This document shows positions 12,366-23,184 of a DNA stretch of 64,000 nucleotides, piece after piece. The DNA is taken from NCBI GenBank assembly GCA_949318235.1, contig OX439135.1, positions 24,832,050-24,896,049 of the forward strand, in the 5' to 3' direction. The notes under the pieces are model-generated. The model searched no databases. It saw only the letters and a list, made by a program, of their open reading frames with translations, and was not told the DNA's origin. Made by a program: the position numbers and the translations under genes. The stretch's first letter is position 1, and the number at the start of each line of letters is the position of its first letter. Source of the DNA: Ecdyonurus torrentis. Taxonomy: Eukaryota; Arthropoda; Insecta; Ephemeroptera; Heptageniidae.

Positions 12366-12478
12366 ATACGCTTGGACGCCATATTGGAGTAATAACATTG
12401 CTCAGCATAGGACAAACTTTGTTTTTGAGTATTTACTTTGTGAAATGGAATAATTTTTTGCTATTGTTATTTTTCTAA
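12366..12478 (+). mobile_element. MITE family A, internal 5' fragment
   Basis: The segment 'acgcttggacgccatattggag' through 'gctattgttatttttct' matches family A left-half sequence. Both termini are missing. Confidence 0.7.
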
Positions 12479-12741
12479 CTATTTAAATATTTAAATTTAA
12501 AGTACATTTAAATGTCACGTAAAAGTTATATATTTTTATATTTATGAAAGTTTGAGCAATTACTCCTCTGTACGTATGCAATAAGCTGTAAGTAATACAA
12601 TGTATTAGATGTACTGCATGTCCTGCTGTAATACATGCAAGGAATATACAAAATATCTGACATATCTGCAATCAAGAATTAATTTTTACTATTTAAGTAT
12701 TCTAACCATTCTTTTCACGGGTAATCATTCTGAAAATAGAG

Positions 12742-13027
12742 TCCTTGCACATCCTTGCGCTTTGTCGCCATGTTGGTGGTGCCCAATGCATTCTCCAGCA
12801 TAGTGGAAACATTATTTCTCCTTTTTTTATAAAGAGAGTTTATGTCAACTGAACGAATATTCCTGATATCTTTGAGCTTATTAGAAGCTAGACATAAGGC
12901 TTTGATTGAGCTTTTTGAAGCTTTTTTTAACAATAAAAAAAAAAATGACATTTTTCATAATTATGCTGGCCTCTGTATTCCTTACCAACAAAATGGCGGC
13001 TCTTAAATATAAGTGCAACCGGTCTAC
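12742..13027 (+). mobile_element. MITE family B copy
   Basis: Characterised by 'cacatccttgcgctttgtcg' near the left end and 'aaaatggcggctcttaaatat' then 'gcaaccggtcta' at the right. Family B ends (TATAGACC...GGTCTATA) resemble those of family A, suggesting a related TA-targeting transposase. No ORF of significance. Confidence 0.82.
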
Positions 13028-13659
13028 AGTTAGTTGTGAAGAGATGATTGACAATTAAATTAAAAATTTAAAAGTTTTTCTGTCACAATATTGATGAAAA
13101 ACTAAATATATGTTGTGCTCTTGGAAATAAGTTGAATTGTCAGTAATTCTATATCTAAAACATACATAATGTCTAATTCAAGTGAAAATAGCTTGAAATT
13201 TTTAACTTTGGCTGTATTTAATTTGTTTTTTACGTATTTACTTCTGTTTTTCTCGTTATGCCAAATTATTAGATTTATAGATTTGTATCTCGTCTATTGC
13301 AATCTGTTGCAACAAGTGTATGTTTTCAATTATTGATTGATTATTAGGTATAATAAGTTCAACTTTCTGAGCTATGTATGAACATAATTGAAATATGAAG
13401 AAAATCTCCTAAAATTAAAATAGGAATACATGCATCAGGTTTATATTTACTGCATGTATATCTCTGTTGTATAAATAGTGGAAACATCGTAAAACTTGAA
13501 CTAATATTATTGCAAATAATCCACAATAAATATATTGATTTTAAGTGAGTAGAGTACCGGTATCAGCCATTAGACTCAAACTTTTCTCGTCAAAAAAATT
13601 TGAAATTTTGTACAATGATACTTCAGCTTGAGACAATTTCAAATATATAAAAAATTTGT
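13028..13659. other. AT-rich DNA without recognised element
   Basis: Pieces such as 'tttgtatctcgtctattg' and 'gcaacaagtgt' recur between 12160-12260 and 13270-13330, pointing to an old local duplication. No gene, RNA or bounded transposon is visible. Confidence 0.45.
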
Positions 13660-13868
13660 AGGGTCACCGTGCAAATTAATTTTTTTTTTAAATTTTAAGC
13701 CCATAAGGCCCAATGTTAATTGTAATAATTTTTTTTTTCGGTACGGTCAAACATCTTGAAATTTGTATGACGGCTAGGTGTGACCCTTGGCTACACAATG
13801 ACACCAAATTTAGACCTAAAACACTTCTAGTTTTTTGAGAAATAAGGTCGGTACCCTACTCCTTTACA
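13660..13868 (+). repeat. Repeat family J, third copy
   Basis: 'gggtcaccgtgcaaattaat' through 'ggtaccctactcc' matches 1796-2030 and 3500-3735. This copy lacks the downstream sequence they share, so it marks the true extent of the repeat. The ends do not show convincing inverted repeats. Confidence 0.75.
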
Positions 13869-14282
13869 TTATAAATTGTTACGGGACTTGTTTTTCGTGA
13901 TAAATTTCACTCTATAATTTATATAAAATAATGTATTGCCTGAATTTTTTTTTCGGTTTAAAAAAGTTGAAATCAAATATATATCTAAATGCTTACTTGT
14001 ATTGTTACAAATTAGTTCATTGAGTTGAAATGTTGAAATTGTTTTATTTAACGCTCTTCGCACGTCTTTTTTATCGCACGTATTTTAACTTACATTCTGT
14101 TATCCAATATAGTGAGGATATTTATTATTTACTTTTGTGTGACAAAAATAGTTGTTAATCTTTATTCTGAATTGTTCTGATATTTCTTCTTATTGACACC
14201 TTGGATATTGTGACAAAGCCAAGGTAAAGTTGGCAATAATATGGCAACAATGTTATTGTTATTACTGGTTTATAATTGTATG

Positions 14283-14576
14283 TATAGACCTCTTTCACAT
14301 CCTTGAGCTTTGTCGCCATGTTTGTGGTGTCTAATGAATTGTCCAGCATAGGAGAAACATCATTTATTCTAAATTTTCACTTAAAAAGAGTTTATTTTAA
14401 CTGAAATAGTTTTTCTCATATTTTTCGAGCTTATTAAAAGCTGAAAATAAGGCTTTGATTGAGATTTGAAGCTTTTTTTGTTATTAAAAAATAAAAATTA
14501 CATTTTTCCTATGCTGGCCTATGTATTCATAACCAGCAAAATGGCGGCTCTTAAATATGAGTGAAACCGGTCTATA
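14283..14576 (+). mobile_element. MITE family B, complete copy
   Basis: Best complete family B copy: it starts tatagacctctttcac and ends gtgaaaccggtctata, giving inverted termini TATAGACCNNTTTCAC. Target is probably TA. The 64-codon minus ORF inside it is incidental. Confidence 0.86.
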
Positions 14577-14674
14577 AGTATCATTATATTATTATTAGAC
14601 AATTAAATCTTTGATGTAGCAAAACTTATTTTAAATAATATATCACATATTTTGCACAGTAATATGCACAATGT

Positions 14675-14913
14675 AGCCAATCACAGTCACCGCTTTGGTC
14701 ACGTGATAAATTTAAGCCACTCCCTCAAGTTCTTTACCCCTATCACGACCACATCGGTACATTGTGACGTCAGATACATGATATAACTGCAAAAATGAAA
14801 ATAAATACAAAAATCAAGGTGTTGGTGTCTAATTCATGGATAATAAGGTATGGTAATTATCAGTCTAGTAATTTAAATGATAAAAAAAAGTAAGTTGACA
14901 AGGGCTTTAAGAT
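14675..14913. mobile_element. MITE family H, right half
   Basis: Matches the right two thirds of the complete element at 24868-25254: 'ccaatcacagtcaccgct', the E-box-containing 'ggtcacgtgataaattta', TGACGTCA at 14764-14771, and the end gacaagggctttaa. The left arm is missing. Confidence 0.85.
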
Positions 14914-15566
14914 AAATTTTTGTACCTTTAGTCCGTTGGTCAGAATTTATGAGTGCTTCTAAATAACGAAATAATTACATTAAATTGTTATTAACATTTT
15001 AACAAATAATTTTATTGATGTGACGACGTATAACACGTCTTATTTGTTGCTCTCTAATATCTCGTCTATGTTTTTAATTTTATTAATATTACATATTTAT
15101 AACTTAAAATTATAATTAATATATTTTGTATTAGTTAACGTCTGCTACTACGCTTAGTTTTACGTTTTTATCGTCCTAGATTTATAATTGTTAATTTCTA
15201 ATTGATAATCAGCAAAATCATTGCAATAAAACATTGCCAAGAAAACTGAGCTATTTTGTCGTAACTTAACGAGAGAAAATCTTAATGTATTTTTATTTGT
15301 AGTTAAAATGTAAATCAAATTCTTTATGCAAATGCCTAACTTTATTTTTTACAAATAAATTGTGTGATTATATAATTGCCTGAAGTGGTATTGTCAATTA
15401 ATTGATCTTATTGACGTCTTTTTTATCGCTCGTTTATATAAATTACTTTGTTTACAAATAATAAATGAATTGTATTGGAGTAAATTAGAGTCTCTTTGAC
15501 CAAAACCTAATAGTAGATTAAGTAATGGACATTGTACACAATTTATTATGCCTAGAATCAACGCTA

Positions 15567-15716
15567 CACTCTTGCAAAAACAAGGTTGTTCCCGCCAAAA
15601 GTTGTATCCGCAGTGCTAAACCAATCAGAGAGCGTGTTATAAACCTACTAGCCAATCAAAGTTGACTTTACATTGTTAATTACACTGTATCCCCTCAAAC
15701 TAGTGTGGGAGAATTG
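15567..15716 (+). mobile_element. MITE family M, single-unit form
   Basis: A 150-bp insertion between TA dinucleotides (15565-15566 and 15717-15718), absent at the paralogous site near 20508. It contains two CCAAT motifs (aaaccaatcagagag, agccaatcaaag). The same element, inverted and with its interior amplified seven-fold, is at 49928-50600. Confidence 0.85.
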
Positions 15717-15755
15717 TAGTTATTATGATTCTTTTTTCCTAGAAACGTTGATCTA

Positions 15756-16267
15756 TAGACCCTTTGCACATCCTTGCGCTTTGTTGCCATTTTTGTGGTG
15801 CCTAATGCATTGTCCAGCATACACGGAAAAAATTATCTAAAGAGTTACTATTTAGACTTTTTTCATAATAAATTCTTTAGATACATACTAAACTTTTTAG
15901 AATCTAAAGAGTTAACTATTTACCGCTAAAGAAATTACGTTTGTACTAACGAATTACTCTTTAAACTTTTTGCAAGAGAGTTATTGTTTAGTACTAAAGA
16001 GTTTTTTTATATGTATCTAAATAATTTATTAAATTTATGTTTTCCGTGCAGGGGAAACATCATTTCTTCTAATTTTTACATAAAATGAGTTTATTTCAAC
16101 TTTTCTTTCATATTCTTCAAACTTATTAGGAGCTAGAAATAAGGCTTTCATTGAGGTTTGAAGCTTCTTTTGCTATTAAAAAATAATAATAACATTTTTA
16201 CTATGCTAACCTATGTATTCCTGACCAACAAAATGGCAGCTATTAAATATGAGTGCAACCGGCCTAT
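15756..16267 (+). mobile_element. MITE family B interrupted by family C
   Basis: Family B runs from 'tatagaccctttgcacatcc' to 'ttgtccagcat' and resumes at about 16050 with 'ggggaaacatcattt', ending 'gcaaccggcctata'. Uninterrupted copies (e.g. 14283) show the two halves are contiguous in the consensus. The interruption is the family C MITE. Confidence 0.86.
15822..16048. mobile_element. MITE family C, nested copy
   Basis: A 227-bp copy of the element at 11914, with ends cacggaaaa and ttttccgtg, inserted in a family B MITE. Internal 'ctaaagagtta' variants are conserved between the copies. No clear target duplication can be assigned. Confidence 0.85.
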
Positions 16268-16379
16268 ATAACAAGCTAAGCAGCAATGTTAAAGAAATAT
16301 CCTCTTCTATGTTTATGAAATATGTTTTATAGTTAAAGTTGTTTTTATCTTTATAAGTTTTGTCATGTTTTGTGGTTTT

Positions 16380-16712
16380 AAAGGCGTAGAACACCTTGAA
16401 CAAAAAAGTTGCATAGTATCCTAACAAACCTTAAAATTAACGTTGATTTGGCCAGAGTCATTTATTTCTAATTTATTTTCCATTCACAAAATACCGCTGG
16501 CGGTCACTGACGTCACAGCTTGCTTGTTTTAAGCGCGCGTAAACCGATATACACCATTCAGTGTATATAAATATATACACCGTCAGTGACCGGCAGCGGT
16601 ATTTTGTGAATGGAAAATAAATTAGAAAAAAATGACTTTGGCGAAATCAACGTTGATTTTAAGGTTTGTTAGGATATTACGCCATTTTTTGTTCAAGGTG
16701 TTCTACGCCTTT
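16380..16712. mobile_element. Foldback MITE family G (TTAA target), copy 1
   Basis: A near-complete palindrome: AGGCGTAGAACACCTTGAAC at the left and its complement at the right, with TTAA at both flanks as in piggyBac-type insertions. Each arm continues through 'aatcaacgttgattt' and 'attttccattcacaaaat' to a central 'gcgcgcgtaaa' region. TGACGTCA lies at 16508-16515 in the left arm; the right arm has a mutated version. No transposase. Confidence 0.87.
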
Positions 16713-17097
16713 AATATAACTTCTCAGTTTGAAATGTTTTTACTGTTACATGAAAATGTAATGAAGAGGCGTTTTCTACGTTGTCATTCTGAAATATAGA
16801 TAAATGTATTAACTTCTATTTGACGTCTTAAAATGTTTAAAATATAATTATAACTAATATGTTATGTTGTTCCAATATTGAAATGTTTTTACTATAACAT
16901 ACAAATATTAATAATACGACGAGTTTTATACTTTGTCATTCTGAAATATAGATAAATGTATTAACTTCTATTTGACGTCTTAAAATGTTTAAAATATAAT
17001 TCGTGTTTCATATTATATGCTCAGTAATATTTTAAATAATATTACAATCGTAGATGATTGTTCTTGTTTAGCCTTTATTAAGCAAGTAAATATAATT
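16713..17097. repeat. Diverged tandem repeat gamma
   Basis: Two copies of a ~170-bp unit ('cattctgaaatatagataaa', 'tattaacttctatttgacgt', 'cttaaaatgtttaaaatat') lie in direct orientation near 16784 and 16938. Related sequence returns near 18400, 18880 and 22220, so this is the background repeat of the 16.7-22.6 kb region. Confidence 0.75.
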
Positions 17098-17561
17098 GAA
17101 GACGTAGAACACCTTGAACAAAAAAGTTGTGTAATATCCTAAGATATCTGAAAATCAACGTTGATTTGGCCAGAGTCATTGATTTCTAATTTATTTTCCA
17201 TTCACAAAATGCCACTGGCGGTCACTGACGTCACAGCTCGCCCGGTTTACGCGCGCGTAAAACAAGTGAGCTGTGACGTCAGTTACCGCCAGTGGTAAAA
17301 AAAAAGTCCGGAGAATTTACGAATGCTTCAAGGTCATTTGAAAAATCCAATAATCGATTATTTGTATAATATCAAACAGGTACACCTTTTAGGTGATTGT
17401 TCAAAAAGTCGGCCTATCGCCCACATTGTTAAAATCTCGCACCTATATTTTGTGAATGGAAAATAATTTAGTAATCAATGGTTGCAGCCAAATCAACGTT
17501 AATTTTCAGGTTTGTAAGGATATTTCACAACTTTTTTTTGTTCAAGGTTTTCTACGCCTTT
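17098..17561. mobile_element. Foldback MITE family G, copy 2, with central insertion
   Basis: Both arms of family G are present, with TGACGTCA at 17226-17233 and 17274-17281. About 150 bp of unrelated sequence ('aagtccggagaatttacgaa' to 'aatctcgcacctata') interrupts the right arm. The right flank is TTAA; the left terminus is mutated (gacgtag). Confidence 0.82.
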
Positions 17562-17732
17562 AAATTCTCTGTATTCTTCTTTATATTTATATAATTTAAT
17601 TTTAATTTTGTGTATAATAGTGAATTTGTTTATTGTTGTAATAAGAAGCCACGTAATTGGAAACAAACCTCACTGAAAGATATATAATAATATTTTATAT
17701 GCAAATTACTCGATTGAAAAGTTCTACTCCTG

Positions 17733-18202
17733 TAATGAGGAAAGGTGAATTTAATTTTTTTTTTTTTTGAGTTTATAATATTTTTGGAAACAACTTTAAA
17801 AATTTTTGAGACGCGTATTTTTTCTTAGGACGATTGAAGCATGCGAAGTATTTTTACTTAATTTTTGAAAATCGGCCTAGAAAGCCTGTGACGTCATCAG
17901 TCGACTTTTTTCTCGGCAAATACTTATCGTTCAAGGTTCAGTAACCAGTTCAATGAAATCAGCTCGTCCTCAGGATTTTAAAAAACTGGCTGCTGAACTT
18001 TCTACGGTCAATACTTTCTAAAATAAATGCCCGATTTATGACGTCACAGGCTTTTTAGGTCGATTTTCAAAAAATTAATTAAAAATACTTCCTATGCTCC
18101 AATTGTTCTAAGAAAAAATGACGCCTCAAAATTTTGTAACACTTTTTTTAAAAATGTCATAAAAAGTTGGGGTTAAAAATAATTCATCTTCCTCATTTAT
18201 AA
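17733..18202. mobile_element. Foldback MITE family I
   Basis: Large imperfect palindrome: 'taatgaggaaaggtgaattt' at the left is mirrored by 'aattcatcttcctcattta' at the right. Inner arms pair 'ttttgaaaatcggcctagaaagc' with its complement near 18050. Each arm holds one TGACGTCA (17889-17896 and 18039-18046). The loop contains 'aaccagttcaatgaaatcag'. No second copy in the window. Confidence 0.8.
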
Positions 18203-18531
18203 GATAGTTTAATACTTCTATGTTCTAACAGTATTGAAACTTTAAGTTTAAAATTTAAATATGTTTATTTTGAAAATATAGTTCGTGCCTAATATTTTAC
18301 TACGTTCTACGTCTCGCAGTTTTATGTTATAATAGCAACTGTATTAGGTTGCCTTGTGTACGAATACGATATTTTATTTCTACTGTACGTACTGTATTGT
18401 GCAATTCTGAAATACAGATAAATTTATTAACTTGTCTTAAAATGTTTATGTAATTCGTGTTTCATATTAAATGTTCATTAATTCTTCAAATAATATTACT
18501 ATAGATGATAGTCGTTCTTGTTTAGCCTTCA

Positions 18532-18862
18532 TTAAAGCCATAGAACACATAAAACAACATGTGCTTTTTAAGAATTAATCACAAAATGGGATCTTCAAAA
18601 CTGATGACAATTTTTACCAGAATGTTAATGTAGCCCCACGAGAGAGCGTGAAAATACTCTAAAGTGTGCAATTTGCGTGATTATTCATGTTTATGACGTC
18701 AGAAACAGGCAAAAGTTAGTATGAAAATGTTGTGAGGGTTGCATAAATTGAATTTTCTGATCACTGCTACGGGACTACTGTTGGGTTTTGAGACAAACTA
18801 AAGTTATTTATGTAAATCCCATCAAGTGTTTTGTGATATAAATGCTTATGTTTTTCTCCGGT
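18532..18862 (-). mobile_element. MITE family F, copy 1
   Basis: Matches the element at 23185-23526 in inverse orientation, including 'cacgagagagcgtgaaa', 'ttatgacgtcagaaacaggc' (octamer 18694-18701), 'tctgatcactgctacg' and 'catcaagtgttttgtga'. The left end is ttaaagccatagaac, similar to the ends of family G. Confidence 0.8.
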
Positions 18863-19246
18863 CTATTCTTTTAAAATGTAAATCATGTTTCATATTAAAT
18901 GCTCAGTAATATTTTAAATAATATAACAGTTGATAATATTTATTGTTTAGGATTTAGTAAGCAAGTAAACATAAATAAATTCTTGATATTCTTGATTATA
19001 TTTTTAATGTTAATATTGTGTACAACAATGCATTTCTTTATTGTTGTAATGATACTTATTGTTGTTGGAAACAAAACTCACAGTAAAATATTTGATGTTT
19101 AAATTACTCAATTGATGACTTCTCTACTTTTGTATAATGATTAACATAATTAGTTCTAATTATAATATATTCTCTGACGTCAGAGTCTCCATACCTATGT
19201 TTTCAAACCACCCTATACCTACATGTCTATTGGTAGCACATGAAAG
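18863..19246. repeat. Repeat gamma remnant
   Basis: Diverged gamma sequence ('catattaaatgctcagtaat') with short low-complexity ORFs. TGACGTCA occurs in the perfect 12-bp palindrome tctgacgtcaga at 19173-19184. The tail from 19205 ('accaccctatacctacat') is shared with 45755, where it also precedes a family A MITE. No gene. Confidence 0.55.
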
Positions 19247-19450
19247 TATAATGTGTATCCGCATGACGTCATATTTAATGCGCTTGGACGCCATACTGGA
19301 GTAATAAATAACATTGCTAAGCCTAGGACAAACTTTTTTTTTTGTCTACTTTCTTTGGGAGATTTGTTATTTGTTATTATAATGTTTCTCACATACTTGA
19401 AATTCAAGCTATTAACAAAATCACTTCATTCTCTTAATATTATTGTTTAT
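19247..19450 (+). mobile_element. MITE family A, 5' two thirds
   Basis: Family A left part with TGACGTCA at 19264-19271 and 'ggacgccatactggag'. It ends shortly before the SINE at 19496, which may have replaced the missing right part. Confidence 0.75.
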
Positions 19451-19495
19451 GAAATACAATTTTTTTAAACCAAGAAGAATTACCGAGCTATTACC

Positions 19496-19905
19496 GAGCT
19501 GGTATGTCCGAGTGGTGAGGCAGCTGACTCGCAACTCTGTACTCCTCACCGAGTATAGGTTCGAGCCACTGCTGGGTGCGTACGTCAAGTGTGAAAGCAC
19601 AACATGTTGCACGATGCATGTTTACATGCATTCCATGACGACGCACAGCATTCGGGAGGTGCATGATTGTAAGATTGCACCGACCAGCCTGCCTAGATGT
19701 TTCCACGGTTTCTCTAGGCCGTCATGGCGAATGCCGGGCTATGTACTTAGGCCGTGACCGGCCCGTGTGTGCTTTTCCATTAAATTGGAAAGTTCTTATC
19801 TGTCGATAAGACAATGTCTTGACTGGGACTGGGATTGGTGTAGCACAATAACACACAAGCAAATAAGTAAAAAAAAAAAAAAAAAAAAAAAAGATAAAGA
19901 TAAAG
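19496..19905 (+). mobile_element. tRNA-derived SINE
   Basis: The head has an RNA polymerase III A box (tgtccgagtgg, 19505-19515) and a B box (ggttcgagcc, 19558-19567), with spacing and a long variable arm typical of class II (Leu/Ser) tRNAs. The anticodon region is not a reliable match, so no tRNA is called. A ~300-bp GC-richer body follows, then a tail with 'gtgtagcacaataacacac', about 24 A, and 'aagataaagataaagatg'. The 5' flank repeats 'attaccgagct' twice. No clear target duplication. Confidence 0.85.
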
Positions 19906-19930
19906 ATGTGTTTGCTCTCTTTCTTCTGTG

Positions 19931-20681
19931 TTTTTAAATAACGAAATAATTACATTAAATTATTATTAATATTTTAACAAATAATTTTATTGATGTGACG
20001 ACGCATAAAATGTCCTATTGTTTCTCTCCAATATCTCGTCTGTTTTTAACTTTAATAATATTAAATATTTATAACTTGACATTATAATTAATGTATTTTG
20101 TATATGTTTAAGTCTGCTACTACGCTTAGTTTTACGTTTTTATCGTCCTAGATTTATAATTGTTAATTTCTTATTGATAATCAGCAAAATCATTGCAATA
20201 AAACATTGCCAAGAAAACTGAGCTATTTTGTCGTAACTTAACGAGAGAAAATCTTAATGTATTTTTATTTGTAGTTAAAATGTAAATCAAATTCTTTATG
20301 CAAATTCTTAACTTTATTTTTAGAAATAAATTCTGGGATTATAATTACCTAAAGTGGTATTGTTAATTGATTGATCTTATTGACGTCTTTTTTAATCATT
20401 CAAATAATAAATAAATAATCTGTATTGGACTTAATTAGAGTCTCTCGTTAGCCAAAACCTAATACATTAAGTAATGTATTGACTTTATTATGCCTAGAAT
20501 CAACGCTAGCTATTATAATGATTTTTTTTGCCCTTAAAATGTTGATCTATATAACAAGGTAAGCAAGCAAGGTGTATACTATATAAACCTTGCTAAGCAG
20601 CAATGTTAAAGAAATGACTGTTTCTATAGTTTATGAAATATGTTTTATAGTTATGTTATAGTTTTTTTTTTTATCTTTTTA
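19931..20681 (+). repeat. Segmental duplication, copy 2 (pair with 14953-16379)
   Basis: Same order of sequence as copy 1 but without the M, B and C MITE insertions. It therefore preserves the empty sites, e.g. 'aatcaacgctagctattata' for the M insertion. Divergence is modest, mostly single substitutions and small indels. Confidence 0.85.
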
Positions 20682-20893
20682 AAGGCGTAGAACACCTTGA
20701 ACAAAAAAGTTGTGTAATATAAGAATAGGAATCTTTATTGACCCGGGCAGTTTATAGTAACAATCAAAGTTACAACAAGCAAACATGAAAATCAACGTTG
20801 ATTTGGTCGAAGTTATTGATTTCTAATTTATTTGCCATTCTCAAAATGCCTCTGGCGGTCATTGACGTCACAGCTTGCTTGTTTTATGCGCTC
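20682..20893. mobile_element. Foldback MITE family G, left arm only, with LINE-end scrap
   Basis: The left arm of family G (TTAA then aggcgtagaacacc) is present with TGACGTCA at 20863-20870. At about 20720-20783 it is interrupted by 'aatctttattgacccgggca...acaagcaaac', which resembles the extreme 3' end of a CR1-like LINE in minus orientation. The right arm is absent; a minisatellite follows instead. Confidence 0.78.
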
Positions 20894-20894
20894 G

Positions 20895-21484
20895 TCCCCT
20901 GAACGTATGTCCACTGCACACCCTGGGCCTAAATTGTGTATGCCAAGTGAACGTATGTCTCCTGGAAGTATGTCTCGTGAGGATCCCCCCACATAGCGGT
21001 ACTGTATGACATGTGCACGTATGTCCACTGCAAACCCTGGGCCTAAATTGTGTATGCCAAGTGAACGTATGTCTCCTGCAAGTATGTCTCGTGAGGATCC
21101 CCCCACATAGCGGTACTGTATGACAAGTGCACGTATGTCCCCTGAACGTATGTCCACTGCAAACCCTGGGCCTAAATTGTGTATGCCAAGTGAACGTATG
21201 TCTCCTGCAAGTATGTCTCGTGAGGATCCCCCCACATAGCGGTACTGTATGTCAAGTGCACGTATGTCCCCTGAACGTATGTCCACTGCACACCCTGGGC
21301 CTAAATTGTGTATGCCAAGGGAACGTATGTCTCCTGGAAGTATGTCTCGTGAGGATCCCCCCACATAGCGGTACTGTATGCCAAGTGCACGTATGTCCCC
21401 TGAACGTATGTCCTCTGCACACCCTGGGCCTAAATTGTGTATGCCAAGTGAACGTATGTCTCCTGGAAGTATGTCTCGTGAGAG
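20895..21484. repeat. 129-bp GC-richer minisatellite, ~4.6 copies
   Basis: Unit starts fall at 20901, 21015, 21144, 21273 and 21402; the first unit is shorter (114 bp) and the rest are exactly 129 bp. Each unit is itself built from four or five variants of 'gaacgtatgtctcctg'. Copies are almost identical, so expansion is recent. Because 129 is a multiple of 3, open frames of 178, 131 and 81 codons run through it on both strands; I regard these as by-products of the period. Confidence 0.92.
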
Positions 21485-21794
21485 CGATAGTTAACATTAT
21501 AGGAAATATAACTTACATATAGTTTGGATATTGCATCTGCAATTAACTCAAAATAACGGATTCTACTTCTACAATTTATAACATAATTTTATATTTCTCA
21601 GATGTATATAACTATATTTAAACTAAATAGTTTAAAATGCAAGTATGTTTATTTGGTCTAGGAAATAAGAACCTATTATTTTGTTACGTTTCACGTCTCA
21701 TATAGTTTTATATTATCATAGTAACTGCTTTAGGTTGCGTTATTTTAAAATACGAATTTATGTTTCTACTTTTTTTTCTCTTGTTTTTACTGTA
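21485..21794. repeat. Repeat gamma remnant
   Basis: AT-rich DNA with gamma-type anchors ('gttacgtttcacgtctcata', 'agttttatatta') related to 18290-18330. Nothing else recognised. Confidence 0.5.
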
Positions 21795-22200
21795 TGTCTT
21801 ACTAAGCCCCCGTATTTGAGAGGACCGTTGAGCAGTGACAGAAGGTAGCCAGGAAAGGCGCAAGCGCCCATGTTAAACCTGATCTACCCTTTGAGGGATG
21901 AAAGGATGTAGAAGGAAGAGGTAGAGTGTTGGTAGAAAGGATTGGAAGGTAGCGACTGTGGCCTATAGTTAGGAACTGCCCAGTCATTCGACACCTAGGG
22001 TGGTGCATGCAGGAAACCACAGTGCACTGCATGCGTGGACAGCTGACATCCAAGTATTACCTTGGATGCCTGGCCGACCTCTGCAACTCAGTAGCACACA
22101 CACAAGTCAAGCCACACCGCGAACCAACATTCCACACCAAGCACAGGTGAATCTTCATGAAAAGTCCCTCTGCAGGTATTAAACGCTGGCCGATACCAGC
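21795..22200. other. GC-richer island of unknown origin
   Basis: About 400 bp of markedly higher GC than its surroundings, with abrupt edges near 'actaagcccccgtatttgag' and 'ctggccgataccagcgtatt'. It has overlapping 83- and 60-codon ORFs on opposite strands with no recognised domain. A SINE or LINE fragment is possible, but I see no pol III boxes, poly-A or RT motif. No second copy in the window. Confidence 0.55.
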
Positions 22201-22670
22201 GTATTTTGCGATTCTAAAATGCAGATAAATTTCTTAACTTGTCTTAAAATATTTAATTTAATTTGTGTTTCATGTTATATACTAAGTAATATGTTTTAAG
22301 CTACATTACTATAGTTTAAAAAAATTACCATGTCAATTATTAAGCAAGTGAAAATAATTAAATTCTTAATATTCTTCTTATAATTATAATTGATTTTTAA
22401 TTTAAATATTGTGTATAAAAATAATGAAATTCTGTATTGCTGTAAAAATAGTTAACGTTGCTGGAACTAAAACTCAAATTGAAACTTCTCAATGTATAAT
22501 GCATCAATGTTTTGTAACTTGACTGTTATGTGTATAATATTGTGTCTCAGTAAATCTATATAATAATGTTAAGTCAGGTAGATCACTACCAATATCTCAT
22601 GGTTACGAAATCCAAAACTTAATTATATAACAATTCTCCACGAACTTCTCAATCTTATTCCTAAGTATAA
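22201..22670. repeat. Repeat gamma remnant
   Basis: Gamma anchors 'gattctaaaatgcagataaa', 'ttaacttgtcttaaaat' and 'gtgtttcatgttatatact' match 18405-18480. No gene. Confidence 0.55.
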
Positions 22671-22677
22671 CTTAAAG

Positions 22678-23183
22678 CAGGGTTTCTAGTATAGTTTTTC
22701 AATATCATTTTTCATTTTCAAATAAAGTATTTTCAAGGTATATTTTTACTTTTCAAGGAATATGTTTGATGATAATAATATGGGAATTAACTAATTTTAG
22801 GGTACCGTAGTAAGAAAAATAAGTAAACAATTTAATGTTATACTTTTATAAAACACTGTCCATAGCAAAGTAAACTTACTACATACACTTTTTACTACAA
22901 AAGTAAAATAAAGCTCCAAATTTTTTTTAATTTCGGTACTTTCCCTAAAAGTCATATTATCGAGGAAAAAAATAGAGGCCCTTCAATGGGAATAGTTTCA
23001 TAAAAATGCGGAATTTTATTCAAAATTCGTTTCTTTTTATATTTATATAATAATGATGATGTTTGTATACATCAAAAATAAAAACTCAAGTTTTTTTTGT
23101 CATTGTTACTGTATTTTCAAGGGTTTTCCAGGGGGATCAAATTTCCTGCATTTTCAAGGTTTTCCAGGTTACTAGAAACCCTG
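22678..23183. mobile_element. hAT-type MITE with CAGGGTTTCTAGTA ends
   Basis: Inverted ends CAGGGTTTCTAGTA / TACTAGAAACCCTG with subterminal 'tttcaaggttttccagg' repeats, flanked by CTTAAAG on both sides (22671-22677 and 23184-23190). The repeat is 7 bp exact, close to the 8 bp of hAT elements. It is inserted at the left end of a family F MITE. No ORF above noise. Confidence 0.82.
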
Positions 23184-23184
23184 C

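Larger units (their letters stand above)
14953..16379 (+). repeat. Segmental duplication, copy 1 (pair with 19931-20681)
   Basis: Sequence from 'taacgaaataattacatt' through 'gtatttttatttgtagttaa' and on to 'tatgttttatagtta' recurs at 19931-20681. This copy has acquired MITE M (15567-15716) and a family B MITE containing family C (15756-16267), both absent from copy 2. The foldback at 16380 occupies the same relative site as that at 20682, so it predates the duplication. Confidence 0.85.

Noticed and set aside
19496..19575. Functional tRNA gene
   Set aside because: A and B boxes are good, but the acceptor stem does not pair and the element has a SINE body and A-rich tail.
19443..19757. 104-codon ORF across the SINE
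   Set aside because: Shadow of a non-coding tRNA-derived element.
20828..21364. 178-codon repetitive minus ORF and overlapping plus/minus ORFs
   Set aside because: A 129-bp period is a multiple of three, so open frames on both strands arise automatically; no start context, domain or signal.
21802..22053. 83-codon minus ORF in the GC-richer island
   Set aside because: No domain or second copy; GC-rich DNA lacks stops by composition. Left as unknown DNA.
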